From: Geodermatophilus saharensis
GTDB lineage: Bacteria > Actinomycetota > Actinomycetes > Mycobacteriales > Geodermatophilaceae
Assembly (NCBI RefSeq): GCF_900188205.1
Contig: NZ_FZOH01000011.1
Location: 1-64,000 of the forward strand
Length of the DNA stretch: 64,000 nucleotides
Direction: 5' to 3'
Shown here: positions 7,905-17,693 of the stretch, piece by piece
Layout of the letters: each line of letters opens with the position of its first letter
Numbering within the stretch: position 1 is the stretch's first letter
The notes under the pieces: generated by a model
The model's database searches: none
Told to the model about the DNA's origin: nothing
What the model saw: the letters and a program-made list of their open reading frames with translations, nothing else
Program-made: the position numbers and the translations under genes

Positions 7905-9077
7905 ATGACCACTGCCCGGACCACCGCCCGATCCCGCGCCGACGCCTGCCCGGGCGCGCTGCAGACCCACCCGGCCGCCGACGGCGAGCTGGCCCGCGTC
8001 CGTGTCCCCGGGGGGCTGCTGGGCGCGACGCAGGTGCGCGTGCTCGCCGCGGCGGCCCGCGACCTCGGCGACGGCGCCCTGGAGATGACCAGCCGCGGCA
8101 ACCTGCAGCTGCGCGGGCTGGCCCCGGGCGCCGCCCGGGAGCTCGGTGACCGGCTGGCCGCGGCCGGCCTGCTGCCCAGCGAGACCCACGAGCGGGTGCG
8201 CAACGTGCTGGCCAGTGCGCTCACCGGCCGCGCCGGCGGCCTCCTCGACGCCGGCCCGTGGGTGGCCGCGCTCGACGCCGGCCTGTGCGCCGACCCCGGT
8301 CTCGCGGAGCTGCCCGGCCGTTTCCTCGCCACCCTCGACGACGGCCGCGGCGACGTGTCCGGTCTCGGCGGCGACGTCGGCCTGCTCGCGCTGTCCCCGT
8401 CCTCGGTGGCGCTGCTCCTGGCGGGGGCCGACAGCGGGCTGCGCGCCCCGGTGTCGTCGGCGGTCGACCTGCTGCTGGCCGCCACCCGGGCCTTCCTCGC
8501 CGAGCGCGCGGCCCAGGGCGGCACCGCCTGGCGGCTGGCCGAGCTGGACGGCGGCCCGGCGCGGGTGCGCGACCGGCTCCCCGGCTCCCCGGTGCCCCCG
8601 GTCGCCGTCCCGGCGGCGCTCGCGGCCGGCCCGGTGGGGGCTCGATCGCAGCCCGACGGGCGGACGGCGCTGGTCGGCGTCGTCCCGCTGGGGCGCCTGT
8701 CCGCCGGGCAGGCCGACCTCCTCGCCGGGCTGGCGGGCGGGGTCCAGCTGACCCCGTGGCGCAGCGTGGTCGTGCCCGACCTGCCCGAGGACCGGGTGGA
8801 CGACGCCGCCGTCGACCTGCACCGCACCGGGATCGTGTTCGACGCCGCGAGCCCGTGGACGCGGGTCACCGCCTGCGCCGGCCGGCCGGGCTGCGCGCGG
8901 TCGCTGGCCGACGTCCGGGCCGACGCCGCGGCCGCCGTCGCGGGCGGCACCGTGCCGGAGGGGATCCGCGTGCACTGGGCCGGGTGCGGGCGCCGGTGCG
9001 GCCGCCCCCGCGGGGAGGTGCTCGACGTCGTCGCGACCCCCGAGGGCTACCGCACCCAGGTGCCGATGTCGCGATGA
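7905..9077 (+). CDS. cobG: Precorrin-3B synthase CobG
   Basis: CobG is a sirohaem and Fe-S monooxygenase that uses O2 to convert precorrin-3A to precorrin-3B, the step that commits the aerobic route to ring contraction. The 390-residue protein has the two-lobed nitrite/sulfite-reductase fold: an N-terminal half with LEMTSRGNLQLRGL and HERVRNVLASALTGR, and a C-terminal cofactor site with CAGRPGC (C-x5-C, about residues 323-330) and CGRRC (C-x3-C, about 361-365). Its presence marks an oxygen-dependent pathway. The gene is followed five bases later by the convergent end of glgC, so cobG is separated from cobH by an unrelated gene. Confidence 0.93.
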   Translation: MTTARTTARSRADACPGALQTHPAADGELARVRVPGGLLGATQVRVLAAAARDLGDGALEMTSRGNLQLRGLAPGAARELGDRLAAAGLLPSETHERVRNVLASALTGRAGGLLDAGPWVAALDAGLCADPGLAELPGRFLATLDDGRGDVSGLGGDVGLLALSPSSVALLLAGADSGLRAPVSSAVDLLLAATRAFLAERAAQGGTAWRLAELDGGPARVRDRLPGSPVPPVAVPAALAAGPVGARSQPDGRTALVGVVPLGRLSAGQADLLAGLAGGVQLTPWRSVVVPDLPEDRVDDAAVDLHRTGIVFDAASPWTRVTACAGRPGCARSLADVRADAAAAVAGGTVPEGIRVHWAGCGRRCGRPRGEVLDVVATPEGYRTQVPMSR

Positions 9078-9081
9078 TGGC

Positions 9082-10254
9082 TCACTCGGGGTCGGGGTAG
9101 CGCGCGCCGGCGGGGATCTCGGTGCCCTCGTCGAGCCGCGCCCGCAGCCCGACCAGGGTGACGTCGCCCTCGCCGCCCACCGAGCTGCCCGGGCCGACGT
9201 CGACGCCGTCGTCGACCACCGAGCGGGTCACGGTCGCGCCCGCGCGCACCCGCACCCCGGGCAGCAGCACCGAGTCCAGGACCGTCGCGCCGGCCTCGAC
9301 CACCACGCCCGGGGACAGCACCGAGCCGCGCACGTTGCCCGAGATGCGGGTGCCGCCGGAGAGCAGGCTGTTCTCGATCTGGCCGTCGTCGAGCACCCGG
9401 GCCGCGCTGTGCCGGCCGCCGCGGGTGTGGATCGGCCACCGCGGGTCGTCGAGGTCGATCGGCGGCTCGGGCGAGAGGAAGTCCCGGTGCGCCTCCCAGT
9501 AGGACTCCACCGTGCCCACGTCGCGCCAGTAGCCCTTGAGCGGGTACGCCCGCGCCAGGCCGTCGCGGGTCTGCGCCGGCAGCAGGTGGGTGCCGAGGTC
9601 CTCCAGCCCCTCCTCGCCCACCTCCGACCGCAGCTGCTCGAGCCGGTCGAGCGTCGGCCCGGGGTCGAAGACGAACACCTCGTTGGTGGCGGTGGTGGTG
9701 GCCGGCTCGTCGGGCTTGTACGCGTAGCCGGTGACCCGGTCGCCGTCGACCTCGACGATGCCGTAGCGGGCGGCGTCGCCGGCGTCGACCTCCGTGGTCA
9801 CCATGGTCACCTCCGCCCCCGACTGCAGGTGCGCCTCGGCGACCTCCCGGTAGTCGAGCTCGTAGACGGCGTCGGAGCTGACCACCACCAGCGCGTCGGC
9901 GCCGAACCCGCGGATGAGCTCGGCCTGGCGCCACAGCGAGTTCGCCGTCCCGGTGTTCCACCCGCCCCGCTCGGTCCCCTGGAACGGCGGCAGCGTCATC
10001 AGCCCGCCGCTGGTGCGGTCGAGGTCCCACGGCCGCCCGTTGGCCAGGTGGTCGGCCAGCGAGGTCGGGTGCTGCTGGATCGACACCCACACGTCGGGGA
10101 TCTGGGAGTGCTGGCAGTTGCTCAGCGGGAAGTCGACGAGCCGGTAGACCCCGGCGAAGGGGACGGCGGGCTTGGCGCGGTTCGCGGTGAGCAGCTGCAG
10201 GCGGCCGCCCGCACCACCGGCCAGGACGAGGACGAGCAGACGGGGAAGGGCCAT
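9082..10254 (-). CDS. glgC: Glucose-1-phosphate adenylyltransferase
   Basis: GlgC makes ADP-glucose from ATP and glucose-1-phosphate for glycogen or alpha-glucan synthesis. The 390-residue protein opens with the nucleotide-binding signature [21 protein letters not shown], then [11 protein letters not shown]. The middle has the sugar-phosphate segments [15 protein letters not shown], and the C-terminus is a left-handed beta-helix of hexapeptide repeats ([20 protein letters not shown] in part). It is a little shorter than many actinobacterial homologues. It lies on the strand opposite to cobG and cobH, facing cobH head-to-head with a 44-bp gap. It breaks the cobalamin gene run without an obvious functional link. 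Confidence 0.93.
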   Translation of the reverse strand: MALPRLLVLVLAGGAGGRLQLLTANRAKPAVPFAGVYRLVDFPLSNCQHSQIPDVWVSIQQHPTSLADHLANGRPWDLDRTSGGLMTLPPFQGTERGGWNTGTANSLWRQAELIRGFGADALVVVSSDAVYELDYREVAEAHLQSGAEVTMVTTEVDAGDAARYGIVEVDGDRVTGYAYKPDEPATTTATNEVFVFDPGPTLDRLEQLRSEVGEEGLEDLGTHLLPAQTRDGLARAYPLKGYWRDVGTVESYWEAHRDFLSPEPPIDLDDPRWPIHTRGGRHSAARVLDDGQIENSLLSGGTRISGNVRGSVLSPGVVVEAGATVLDSVLLPGVRVRAGATVTRSVVDDGVDVGPGSSVGGEGDVTLVGLRARLDEGTEIPAGARYPDPE

Positions 10255-10298
10255 GGCCCCCCGCTACCCCGCCGGGCCGGGCCGTAGCCTCGCGGGCG

Positions 10299-10919
10299 AT
10301 GTACGAGTACGAGAAGGACGGCGCCGAGATCTACCGGCGGTCGTTCGCGACCATCCGGGCCGAGGCCGACCTCAGCGGCCTGCCCGACGACGTCGCCCGC
10401 GCCGTCGTGCGCATGATCCACGCCTGCGGCCAGGTCGACCTGGCCGCCGACGTCGCCTTCAGCCCCGACGTCGTCCGCCGCGCCCGCGAGGCCCTCGACG
10501 CCGGCGCGCCCGTGCTGTGCGACGCGCAGATGGTCGCCTCGGGCGTCACCCGCCGCCGCCTGCCGAAGGACAACGACGTCGTCTGCACCCTCGGCGACCC
10601 GCGCGTCCCCGCCCTGGCCGCGGAGCTCGGCACCACCCGCACCGCCGCCGCGCTGGAGCTGTGGCGCGACCGCCTCGACGGCGCCGTCGTGGCCGTCGGC
10701 AACGCCCCCACCGCGCTGTTCCACCTGCTGGAGATGGTCGCCGCCGGCGCCCCGCGCCCGGCCGCGGTCCTCGGCATCCCGGTCGGCTTCATCGGCGCCG
10801 CCGAGTCCAAGGAGGCGCTGGCCGCCTCCGACCTGGAGTTCCTCGTCGTCCGCGGACGGCGGGGCGGCAGCGCCATGACCGCCGCGGCCGTGAACGCGAT
10901 CGCGAGCGACGTCGAGTGA
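10299..10919 (+). CDS. cobH: Precorrin-8X methylmutase
   Basis: CobH moves the C-11 methyl group to C-12, converting precorrin-8X to hydrogenobyrinic acid. The 206-residue protein has the family landmarks: [16 protein letters not shown], which includes the catalytic histidine (about residue 47), then [27 protein letters not shown] and [14 protein letters not shown]. The start is ATG 10299. It overlaps cobIJ by four bases, so the two are translationally coupled. Confidence 0.95.
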   Translation: MYEYEKDGAEIYRRSFATIRAEADLSGLPDDVARAVVRMIHACGQVDLAADVAFSPDVVRRAREALDAGAPVLCDAQMVASGVTRRRLPKDNDVVCTLGDPRVPALAAELGTTRTAAALELWRDRLDGAVVAVGNAPTALFHLLEMVAAGAPRPAAVLGIPVGFIGAAESKEALAASDLEFLVVRGRRGGSAMTAAAVNAIASDVE

Positions 10920-12409
10920 CCGGCCGCCTCTACGGCGTCGGGCTGGGGCCCGGCGACCCCGAGCTGGTCACCGTCAAGGCCGCGCGGCTGATCGCCGCCG
11001 CCGACGTCGTCGCCTTCCACGCCGCGCAGCACGGCCGCTCGGTGGCCCGCGCGCTGGCCGCCCCCTACCTGCGGGAGGGGCAGGTCGAGGAGCTGCTGGT
11101 CTACCCGGTGACCACGGAGGCCACCGACCACCCCGGCGGCTACCAGGGCGCGATCGACGAGTTCTACGAGGCCGCCGCGGCGCGGCTGGCCGCGCACCTC
11201 GACGCCGGCCGCGACGTGGTCGTGCTCGCCGAGGGCGATCCGTTCTTCTACGGCTCCTACATGCACATGCACAAGCGGCTCGCGCACCGCTACCCCACCG
11301 AGGTCGTGCCCGGGGTGACCAGCGTGAGCGGCGCCGCGGCGGTGGTGGGGCGGCCGCTGGTGGAGCGCGACGAGGTGCTCACCGTGCTGCCCGGCACCCT
11401 CCCGGCCGACGAGCTCGCCGAGTGGCTGGCCACCACCGACTCCGCGGCGGTGCTGAAGCTGGGCCGCACGTTCGGGCAGGTGCGCGAGGCGTTCGAGGCC
11501 GCCGGTGTCCTCGACCGCGCGCTCTACGTCGAGCGGGCCACCACCGACCGGCAGCGCACCCTCCCGCTGGCCGACGTCGACCCCGCGACCGTCCCCTACT
11601 TCTCCCTCGCGCTGCTGCCCAGCCCGCTGACCGGACCGGGCAACGCGCCCGTGCCCCCGGACGACGGGGCGCGCACCGGGGAGGTCGTCGTCGTGGGCCT
11701 GGGCCCCGGCGCCCGCGGCTGGACGACGCCCGAGGCCGCCGACGCACTCGCCTGCGCCGACGACCTGGTCGGCTACGGCCCCTACCTCGACCGCGTGCCG
11801 GCCAACCCGCGCCAGACCCGCCACCCCAGTGACAACCGGGTGGAGGCCGAGCGCGCCGCGCACGCCCTGGAGCTGGCCCGGTCCGGACGGCGGGTCGCGG
11901 TCGTCTCCAGCGGCGACCCCGGCGTGTTCGCGATGGCCGCGGCGGTGCTCGAGGTCGCCGGCCGCCCGGAGCACACCGGCGTGCGGGTGCGGGTGCTGCC
12001 CGGCCTGACCGCCGCGCAGGCCGTGGCCGCGCGGGTCGGCGCCCCGCTGGGCCACGACTTCGCCGTCATCAGCCTCTCCGACGTGCTCAAGCCGCTCGAC
12101 GTCGTCCTCGACCGGCTGCGCGCCGCCGCCGCGGCCGACCTGGTCCTCGCCCTCTACAACCCGCGCTCGAGGGCGCGCCCGCACCAGCTCGGCGAGGCGC
12201 TGACCGCGCTGCTCGAGGTGCGCAAGCCCGGGACCGTGGTCGTCGTCGGCCGCGACGTCGGCGGGCCGGAGGAGGAGGTCCGGGTGACCACGCTCGGCGA
12301 GCTGGACCCCGAGACCGTGGACATGCGCTGCCTGGTGCTGGTCGGCTCGTCGCAGACGCGGGTGACGCCGTCGGGACAGGTCTACACACCGCGCCGCTAC
12401 CCGGCGTGA
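10916..12409 (+). CDS. cobIJ: Fused precorrin-2 C20-methyltransferase / precorrin-3B C17-methyltransferase
   Basis: This 497-residue protein fuses two SAM-dependent tetrapyrrole methylases. Residues about 1-250 are Cob[21 protein letters not shown], then [17 protein letters not shown] and [13 protein letters not shown]. Residues about 254-497 are Cob[44 protein letters not shown] and [15 protein letters not shown]. CobI adds the C20 methyl to precorrin-2. CobJ methylates C17 and drives ring contraction after CobG. The same fusion is known in Mycobacterium tuberculosis (CobIJ). The start is GTG 10916, overlapping the cobH stop. Confidence 0.95.
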   Translation: MTGRLYGVGLGPGDPELVTVKAARLIAAADVVAFHAAQHGRSVARALAAPYLREGQVEELLVYPVTTEATDHPGGYQGAIDEFYEAAAARLAAHLDAGRDVVVLAEGDPFFYGSYMHMHKRLAHRYPTEVVPGVTSVSGAAAVVGRPLVERDEVLTVLPGTLPADELAEWLATTDSAAVLKLGRTFGQVREAFEAAGVLDRALYVERATTDRQRTLPLADVDPATVPYFSLALLPSPLTGPGNAPVPPDDGARTGEVVVVGLGPGARGWTTPEAADALACADDLVGYGPYLDRVPANPRQTRHPSDNRVEAERAAHALELARSGRRVAVVSSGDPGVFAMAAAVLEVAGRPEHTGVRVRVLPGLTAAQAVAARVGAPLGHDFAVISLSDVLKPLDVVLDRLRAAAAADLVLALYNPRSRARPHQLGEALTALLEVRKPGTVVVVGRDVGGPEEEVRVTTLGELDPETVDMRCLVLVGSSQTRVTPSGQVYTPRRYPA

Positions 12410-12446
12410 CGCGCCGGGGCGGGGAACAACGCCGTCCCCGCGCCGC

Positions 12447-13691
12447 TTGGCTCGTGTCGTGCCCGCCCTGCGTCTCTCCCGGCCCGCCGCGTTCTGGTCG
12501 GTGGCCGGACTCCTCGTGCTGGTGCTGGCCGCCTCCGGTGTCCCGTCGCCGCTCTACCGCGTCTACCAGGAGCAGTTCGGCTTCGGCGCCGGCGTCCTGA
12601 CCCTCGTCTTCGGCATCTACGCGTTCGCGCTGCTGGCCGCGCTGCTGGTGGTCGGCAGCCTGTCCGACCACGTCGGGCGGCGGCCGGTGCTGGCCGGCGG
12701 GCTGCTGCTGCAGGCGGTCGCCATGGTGGTCTTCCTCGCCGCCGACGGCGTGGGCTGGCTGCTGGCCGCCCGCGTGCTGCAGGGGCTGTCCACCGGCGCG
12801 CTCACCGGGTCGCTGGGTGCCACCCTGCTCGACCTGCAGCGCCCCGGGCGGCGGCCGCTCGGCGCGCTGCTCAACAGCGTCTCCCCCGGCCTGGGCCTGT
12901 CCCTCGGCGCGGTCGGCGCCGGCGTGGCCATCGAGAGCACCGCCAGCCCGACGCCGTGGGTGTTCGGCGTGCTGACCGTCGTCTTCGTGCTGGGGACGGC
13001 GCTGGTGCTGCTCCTGCCGGAGTCCTCGCCGCGGCTGCCCGGGACGCTGGCCTCGCTGCGCCCGCGGGTCGAGGTGCCGCGGCCGCAGCGCCGGGCGTTC
13101 GCCGTCGCCGTCCCCGCGCTGGTCGCGCTGTGGGCGATGGGCGGGCTGGTGCTCTCCCTGGGCCCGTCGCTGGTGGCCGGGGTCTTCGGCATCACCGACC
13201 ACCTCGTGGGCAGCCTGCTCATCCTCTGCATGCAGGGCGCCGGCGTCGTCGGGAGCCTGCTGGCCCGCGACCTGCCCCCGCGCCGGTCGATGGGCGGCGG
13301 CTGCCTCGTGTTCGCCGTCGCCGTGGCCGCCCTGCTGGTCGCGCTGGCCACCGGCTCGGCCTGGCTGTTCTTCGTGTCGGCCGCGGTGGCGGGCACCGGC
13401 TTCGGCGCGGCGTTCCTCGGCGCGGTGGCGCTGGTGACCGCCGGTGTCGCGCCGGGTCACCGCGCGGGGCTGCTGTCGAGCGTCTTCGTCGTCGGGTATC
13501 TGGCCTTCAGCGTCCCGGCCATCGTCGCCGGCATCACCTCGAACGCGGTGGGCCTGCAGCTCGTCGCGGAGGTCTACGGCGCCGTCGTCATCGTGCTCGC
13601 CGTCGGCGCGGCCGCCGGTCTGCGGCTGGCCGACCGCCGCCGTCCGGCCGCCGACCGCACGGAGGAGCCGGCGGAGCCGCTGGCCGCTTGA
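12447..13691 (+). CDS. Major facilitator superfamily transporter
   Basis: This protein of about 414 residues has 12 predicted membrane segments and the MFS loop motif between helices 2 and 3 (GSLSDHVGRRPVLAGG, about residues 69-84). Helix 1 contains the PSPLYRVYQ segment seen in a group of actinobacterial drug or metabolite exporters. Substrate unknown. The start is uncertain: TTG 12447 or GTG 12459 both fit and neither has a clear ribosome site. It follows cobIJ by about 40 bp on the same strand, so it may be read through from the cobalamin genes, but no role in that pathway is implied by its sequence. Confidence 0.85.
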   Translation: MARVVPALRLSRPAAFWSVAGLLVLVLAASGVPSPLYRVYQEQFGFGAGVLTLVFGIYAFALLAALLVVGSLSDHVGRRPVLAGGLLLQAVAMVVFLAADGVGWLLAARVLQGLSTGALTGSLGATLLDLQRPGRRPLGALLNSVSPGLGLSLGAVGAGVAIESTASPTPWVFGVLTVVFVLGTALVLLLPESSPRLPGTLASLRPRVEVPRPQRRAFAVAVPALVALWAMGGLVLSLGPSLVAGVFGITDHLVGSLLILCMQGAGVVGSLLARDLPPRRSMGGGCLVFAVAVAALLVALATGSAWLFFVSAAVAGTGFGAAFLGAVALVTAGVAPGHRAGLLSSVFVVGYLAFSVPAIVAGITSNAVGLQLVAEVYGAVVIVLAVGAAAGLRLADRRRPAADRTEEPAEPLAA

Positions 13692-13822
13692 CCGCCTGTC
13701 TCCTGGCAGGTGACCACGACCGGGCCGCCGACCTCTCCACCTCGTGCCGCAGCTGGTGTCCGCAGACGGTCGCCGGCCCAGGCTCGCTCCGCGTGACCGG
13801 GTGGTGGGTACCGACAGTCGCC

Positions 13823-13951
13823 GTGACCGACGACCCGTCCCGCGAGGACCACGAGCGACTGCGCGAGCAGCTGGCCGCCTCCCGGGAGGACCGCCTCGCC
13901 GACGTCCGCCTCCGGTTGCTGGGGAGGACCGAGGACCTGAACCCGGACTGA
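13823..13951 (+). CDS. Very small charged protein (hypothetical)
   Basis: A 42-codon frame starts at GTG 13823: VTDDPSREDHERLREQLAAS, then REDRLADVRLRLLGRTED near the end. It is strongly charged and helix-forming, with a heptad-like spacing of leucines. I do not recognise it. It lies between the MFS gene and the convergent DUF4177 gene. Support is only the coding-like composition and absence of another gene here. Confidence 0.35.
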   Translation: MTDDPSREDHERLREQLAASREDRLADVRLRLLGRTEDLNPD

Positions 13952-13976
13952 CACCCTCCGACCGCTGGTCGGCGGC

Positions 13977-14186
13977 TCAGACGAGGGGCCGCTCGAAGGT
14001 CACCAGGACGCCCTCCACGCCGCCGGGCCCGATGCGGCCCTTCACCTCGACGGCGGTGATCGCCTTGAGCTGCCAGCCCTCGCGGGCGTGCGCGTTGAGG
14101 ACCTTCTCCAGCTTGTCGCCGGACATCTTGCCGCCGATCACGCCCTCGCGGATCTCCTCGACCTTGTACTCGTAGCGCGCAGCCAT
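13977..14186 (-). CDS. DUF4177 small protein
   Basis: This 69-residue protein begins MAARYEYKVEEIREGVIGGK and contains LNAHAREGWQLKAITAVEVKG and a C-terminal VLVTFERPLV. The EYKV...EGWQL pattern is that of DUF4177, a small alpha/beta domain of unknown function. The start is ATG 14186. A second, diverged DUF4177 gene lies at 61258-61431. It sits downstream of the two GTPase genes on the same strand, separated by about 90 bp. Confidence 0.8.
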   Translation of the reverse strand: MAARYEYKVEEIREGVIGGKMSGDKLEKVLNAHAREGWQLKAITAVEVKGRIGPGGVEGVLVTFERPLV

Positions 14187-14275
14187 CGACCGCTCCCCTC
14201 GCCGGTACGGACGGCCAGCCTGGCCGGTCGGGCACCCGGTGTCCACGCCTCCGACGTCGTCCGGGCCGCCTCCGG

Positions 14276-15859
14276 TCAGGACGCCGCCCGGCCCACCGCG
14301 GCGCAGTAGCGGTCGTGCTCGGCGCGCACCTCCGCCACCGGGGCCAGCACCTCCTCGTCGGCCACCTCCGCGACCCGCGCGGTGAGCCGGCGTCGGGCCG
14401 TGCGCGCCCGGCGTCTGGCGCCGGCGGCCACCAGCGGCCGGGACAGCACCGCCAGCAGCAACCCGGCGAGCAGGCCCAGCACGAGCAGCACCGTGGGCAG
14501 CGGGATGCCCTGCACGCGGGGCAGCGGGACGACGTCGTCGAGCTGCAGCAGCCCGAGGGCGACCAGGCCGATGAGCCACAGCGCCCCGGCCAGCGCCACC
14601 AGCGCGAGCAGCCACTGCAGCCCGCCGACGGCGCGCTGCCACAGCGGCGTGCGGTCCGGGCCCAGGTCGGTGCCGGCGACGGCGCGGTCGAGCCGGTCGG
14701 GCAGCCGCTCGCCGACGTCCTCGGTGGTGCGGCGCAGCTCGTCGCGCCAGGCCGGGGGCAGGCCACGGCCGGCGTCGTCGCGGGCCCGGCGCAGCGCGGC
14801 GTCCATGCCGGCCAGCTGCACCGCCCCGGCCTCAGGCAGCGAGGTGCGCGACCGCTCGTCGCCCAGGTGCAGCCGCGACAGCGGGTCGGCGCGCAGCTTG
14901 CGCGTCCACCGCAGCAGCGGCCAGCCGGTGTGCGCGGTGCCGTTGCGGCGGGCCGAGCGCTCGACGGCGGCGACGACGGCGGGCACCCCGGCGGCGTCGG
15001 CCAGCGCCCCGGTGAGCTCGTCGCGCGCGGCCCGGCCGGGTCCGCGGTCGCGGCCGAGGCCGGGCGCGCAGTGGGCGGCGAGTGCCCCGGCCGCGGCGCG
15101 GGCGTCGGCGGTGAGCCGGTCGGTGGCGGCCTTGCGCGCACCCACCCGGCGGGCCAGCTCGGCGCGCAGCTCCGGCAGCCCCAGGCCGGTGCGGGCCGCG
15201 GTGGGCAGCACCGGCGTGCCGGCCAGGCCCTCCTCGTCGAGCAGCCGGCGCAGGTCGGCCAGGCACGCCACCACCGCGGCCTCGTCGAGCCGGTCGACCT
15301 GGTTGAGCACCACCAGCAGCACGCCCGCGTGCCCGGCCAGCGGCGCGAGGTAGCGGGTGTGCACGGCGTCGTCGGCGTACTTCTGCGGGTCTAGCACCCA
15401 CACCAGGACGTCGACCAGCTGCACCAGCCGGTCCACCTCCAGCCGGTTCTCCAGCCGCACGCTGTCGTGGTCGGGCAGGTCCAGCAGCACCAGCCCGTCG
15501 AGGGCCGGGTCGCCGTCGTCCACCCGGTGCCGCCGCGGGACCTCCAGCCAGTCGAGCAGCCGGTCGGCGCCGTGCTCGCCCCACACGCTGGCGTGCGCGA
15601 CGCCGGTCGTCGGCCGCCGCACCCCCGGCGTGCTCACCTCGGCCCCGGACAGCGCGTTGAACAGCGTGGACTTGCCGCTGCCGGTGGCCCCGGCCAGCGC
15701 GACGACGGTCGCGTCGCCGAGCGCCTCCCGGGCGCCGGCCTTGGCCAGCAGCTGCCGGGCCGCGCCCACCTCGGGCACCTCCAGCCGCCCCTCGGCCACG
15801 CCGACCGCCTCGCGCAGCGCGGCCAGCCGGTCGGCCAGCGGCGTCTCCCGACCCCTCAC
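14276..15859 (-). CDS. Membrane-anchored dynamin-like/Era-type GTPase (second of a pair)
   Basis: This 527-residue protein has an N-terminal GTPase domain: P-loop GATGSGKSTLFNALSG (about residues 50-65), a threonine-containing RRPTTGVAH switch I, LDLPDHDS as the DxxG-type switch II, and LNQVD as the base-specificity motif. A helical middle domain follows, then two C-terminal transmembrane segments (about 420-445 and 455-480) with an arginine-rich tail. The start is GTG 15859, overlapping the stop of the upstream GTPase by GTGA, so the two products are made together. Paired GTPases of this sort may act as a heteromeric membrane-remodelling machine. That is inference from bacterial dynamin pairs. 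Confidence 0.82.
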   Translation of the reverse strand: MRGRETPLADRLAALREAVGVAEGRLEVPEVGAARQLLAKAGAREALGDATVVALAGATGSGKSTLFNALSGAEVSTPGVRRPTTGVAHASVWGEHGADRLLDWLEVPRRHRVDDGDPALDGLVLLDLPDHDSVRLENRLEVDRLVQLVDVLVWVLDPQKYADDAVHTRYLAPLAGHAGVLLVVLNQVDRLDEAAVVACLADLRRLLDEEGLAGTPVLPTAARTGLGLPELRAELARRVGARKAATDRLTADARAAAGALAAHCAPGLGRDRGPGRAARDELTGALADAAGVPAVVAAVERSARRNGTAHTGWPLLRWTRKLRADPLSRLHLGDERSRTSLPEAGAVQLAGMDAALRRARDDAGRGLPPAWRDELRRTTEDVGERLPDRLDRAVAGTDLGPDRTPLWQRAVGGLQWLLALVALAGALWLIGLVALGLLQLDDVVPLPRVQGIPLPTVLLVLGLLAGLLLAVLSRPLVAAGARRRARTARRRLTARVAEVADEEVLAPVAEVRAEHDRYCAAVGRAAS

Positions 15860-17568
15860 GCGGCCACGCCCCGGGCCGCGGCGAGCGTGGCGACGGCGGC
15901 GCGCAGCCGGGCGGCCGCGTCCGGGGCGCCGCCGACGACGCCGAGCAGCTCGTCGAAGCGGTCCTGCTCGGCGCCCAGCAGCCGGGTGGCGCGGGCGTCG
16001 AGGTCGGCGCGGGCGCGGGCGGCCAGCGCGCGCACCGCGGCGTCGCCGAACACCGCCTCCAGCACCCGCTGGCCCACCGCGGTCGTCCCGCCGGCGATCG
16101 CCAGCTCCGCACCCGACAGCCCCGCCGTCGAGGCGAAGACGGCGACCATCACCACCGCCCCGGCACCGTTCACCCCCCAGGACAGCAGCCGCGCCCGCGA
16201 CCGCCGGCTCGCGCCCTCCTCGCGGACCAGGTCCAGCACGTACCCCTGCCAGTCGCGGACCTCCTCGGCGGCGGCCGGGGCGAAGTCCGGCGAGGCCGCG
16301 CCCAGGTCCTCCTCCCGTCCGGCCACCAGCGCCCCGCCGCCGGGCAGCGAGCGCCACGCGGTGACCGTGCGCTCGGCGGCGCGGTCGGCCTCGGACCGCA
16401 GCAGCGTCTCCACGCCGGACTCCAGCGCCCCGGACAGCGAGTCCGCCGTCGACGGCCGGCCGGTGAGCGCGGCACCGATCCGGTCGCGCAGCCGCCCCAC
16501 CTGGCTCTGCAGGGAGCGCATCCACTCGCCGGTGCCGACGAAGTCCTGCCAGCGGGCGAGCACCTCCCCGCGCAGCAGGCTGCCGTTGCCCACGCCCTCG
16601 GCGACGGCGGCGCGCGCGCCGCCGTAGGCGGCGTCGGCGGCGTCGGCCAGGCCGTGCGCGGCCGCGGCCTGCTCGTCGACCCCGTCGGCCACCGCGGCGA
16701 CCCGCCCGTCGAGGCTCTCCAGCGCCCCGGCCAGCGTCTGGCGCACCACGGCGGCGCGCTGCTCCTGGTCGGCCGCCAGACCCCGCAGCCAGTCGCGCAG
16801 CGGCGCGACCTGGTCCTCGGGCAGGAAGCCGTCGGCCAGCGGCCGCTCCTCGACGACGAACAGCCGCGCGCCGCCCAGCCCGCCGCGCTGCAGCATCGAG
16901 GCGAGGTCGGCGGCGACCTCCGTCACCGCCTCCGGCGGCGTCCGGTCCAGCACGACGGCCAGCGCGGTGCCCCGCTCCTGCGCCGTCCGCAGCAGGTCCC
17001 ACGGGACCGCGTCGGCGTAGCGCGCCGCCGTCGTCACGAACACCCACAGGTCGGCGGCCGACAGCAGCTGCCCGGCGAGGTCGCGGTTGGCCTCCACCAC
17101 CGAGTCGACGTCGGGGGCGTCGATGAGCGCCAGCCCCGGCGGCAGCGCCTCGCTGGGCACCAGCCGCAGCCCGCCGGTGACGTCGCGGGCGCTCTCGCCG
17201 CCGCCGGTGGTGCGCGGCAGGCCGGGGAGCACGCGGTCGCCGGAGAACGCGGCGAGGTCGACCGGCGAGCAGACCAGCACCGGCGCGCGGGTGGTCGGCC
17301 GCAGCACACCGGGCGCGGTCACCCGGGCACCCAGCACGCTGTTGACCAGCGTGGACTTGCCGGCGCCGGTCGAGCCGCCGACCACCGCCAGCAGCGGGGC
17401 GTCGAGGTCGCGCAGCCGCGGCAGCAGGTAGTCGTCGACCTGGTCGACGACGGCCCGCGCGGTGCGGGCGGTCGCCTCGCGGCCGGGGGTGGCCAGGCCG
17501 AGCGGGGCGTGCGCGACCGCGTCGCGGAGCTCCTGCAGCGCGTCGGTCAGCGGAACGGGTCCGGTCAC
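15856..17568 (-). CDS. Membrane-anchored dynamin-like GTPase (first of a pair)
   Basis: This 570-residue protein has the P-loop GGSTGAGKSTLVNSVLG (about residues 60-76), the switch I-type LRPTTRAPVLV, ALIDAPDVDSV as switch II, and a weaker specificity motif (VLDRTP instead of NKxD), so its nucleotide preference may differ. A long alpha-helical region follows, then two membrane-spanning stretches (about 450-500, including GAGAVVMVAVFASTAG). The start is GTG 17568, because residues upstream are low-complexity. It is translationally coupled to the second GTPase. The loss of a clean NKxD motif in one of the two partners suggests they are not interchangeable. Confidence 0.8.
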   Translation of the reverse strand: MTGPVPLTDALQELRDAVAHAPLGLATPGREATARTARAVVDQVDDYLLPRLRDLDAPLLAVVGGSTGAGKSTLVNSVLGARVTAPGVLRPTTRAPVLVCSPVDLAAFSGDRVLPGLPRTTGGGESARDVTGGLRLVPSEALPPGLALIDAPDVDSVVEANRDLAGQLLSAADLWVFVTTAARYADAVPWDLLRTAQERGTALAVVLDRTPPEAVTEVAADLASMLQRGGLGGARLFVVEERPLADGFLPEDQVAPLRDWLRGLAADQEQRAAVVRQTLAGALESLDGRVAAVADGVDEQAAAAHGLADAADAAYGGARAAVAEGVGNGSLLRGEVLARWQDFVGTGEWMRSLQSQVGRLRDRIGAALTGRPSTADSLSGALESGVETLLRSEADRAAERTVTAWRSLPGGGALVAGREEDLGAASPDFAPAAAEEVRDWQGYVLDLVREEGASRRSRARLLSWGVNGAGAVVMVAVFASTAGLSGAELAIAGGTTAVGQRVLEAVFGDAAVRALAARARADLDARATRLLGAEQDRFDELLGVVGGAPDAAARLRAAVATLAAARGVAA

Positions 17569-17693
17569 CCCCGGTAGGTAGCCCGCGGCGGCCCCCGCTA
17601 CCCGTTGTCCCCGGTGGGCGGCCCGTCCGGGTGAGGCGGACCGGCCGCCCTCGGGAACCGGTCGTGCACGACCTATGCACCGGCGTGCGCACC

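Noticed and set aside
8950..9080. A second cobalamin riboswitch near cobG, cobH or cobN
   Set aside because: I looked for the CCGCCACTG box before these genes on both strands and found only the copy at 34150-34159.
14276..17692. A single 1138-codon minus-strand frame spanning both GTPase genes
   Set aside because: Only its 3' part (from GTG 15859) is a GTPase; the upstream part is an out-of-frame shadow of the first GTPase gene.
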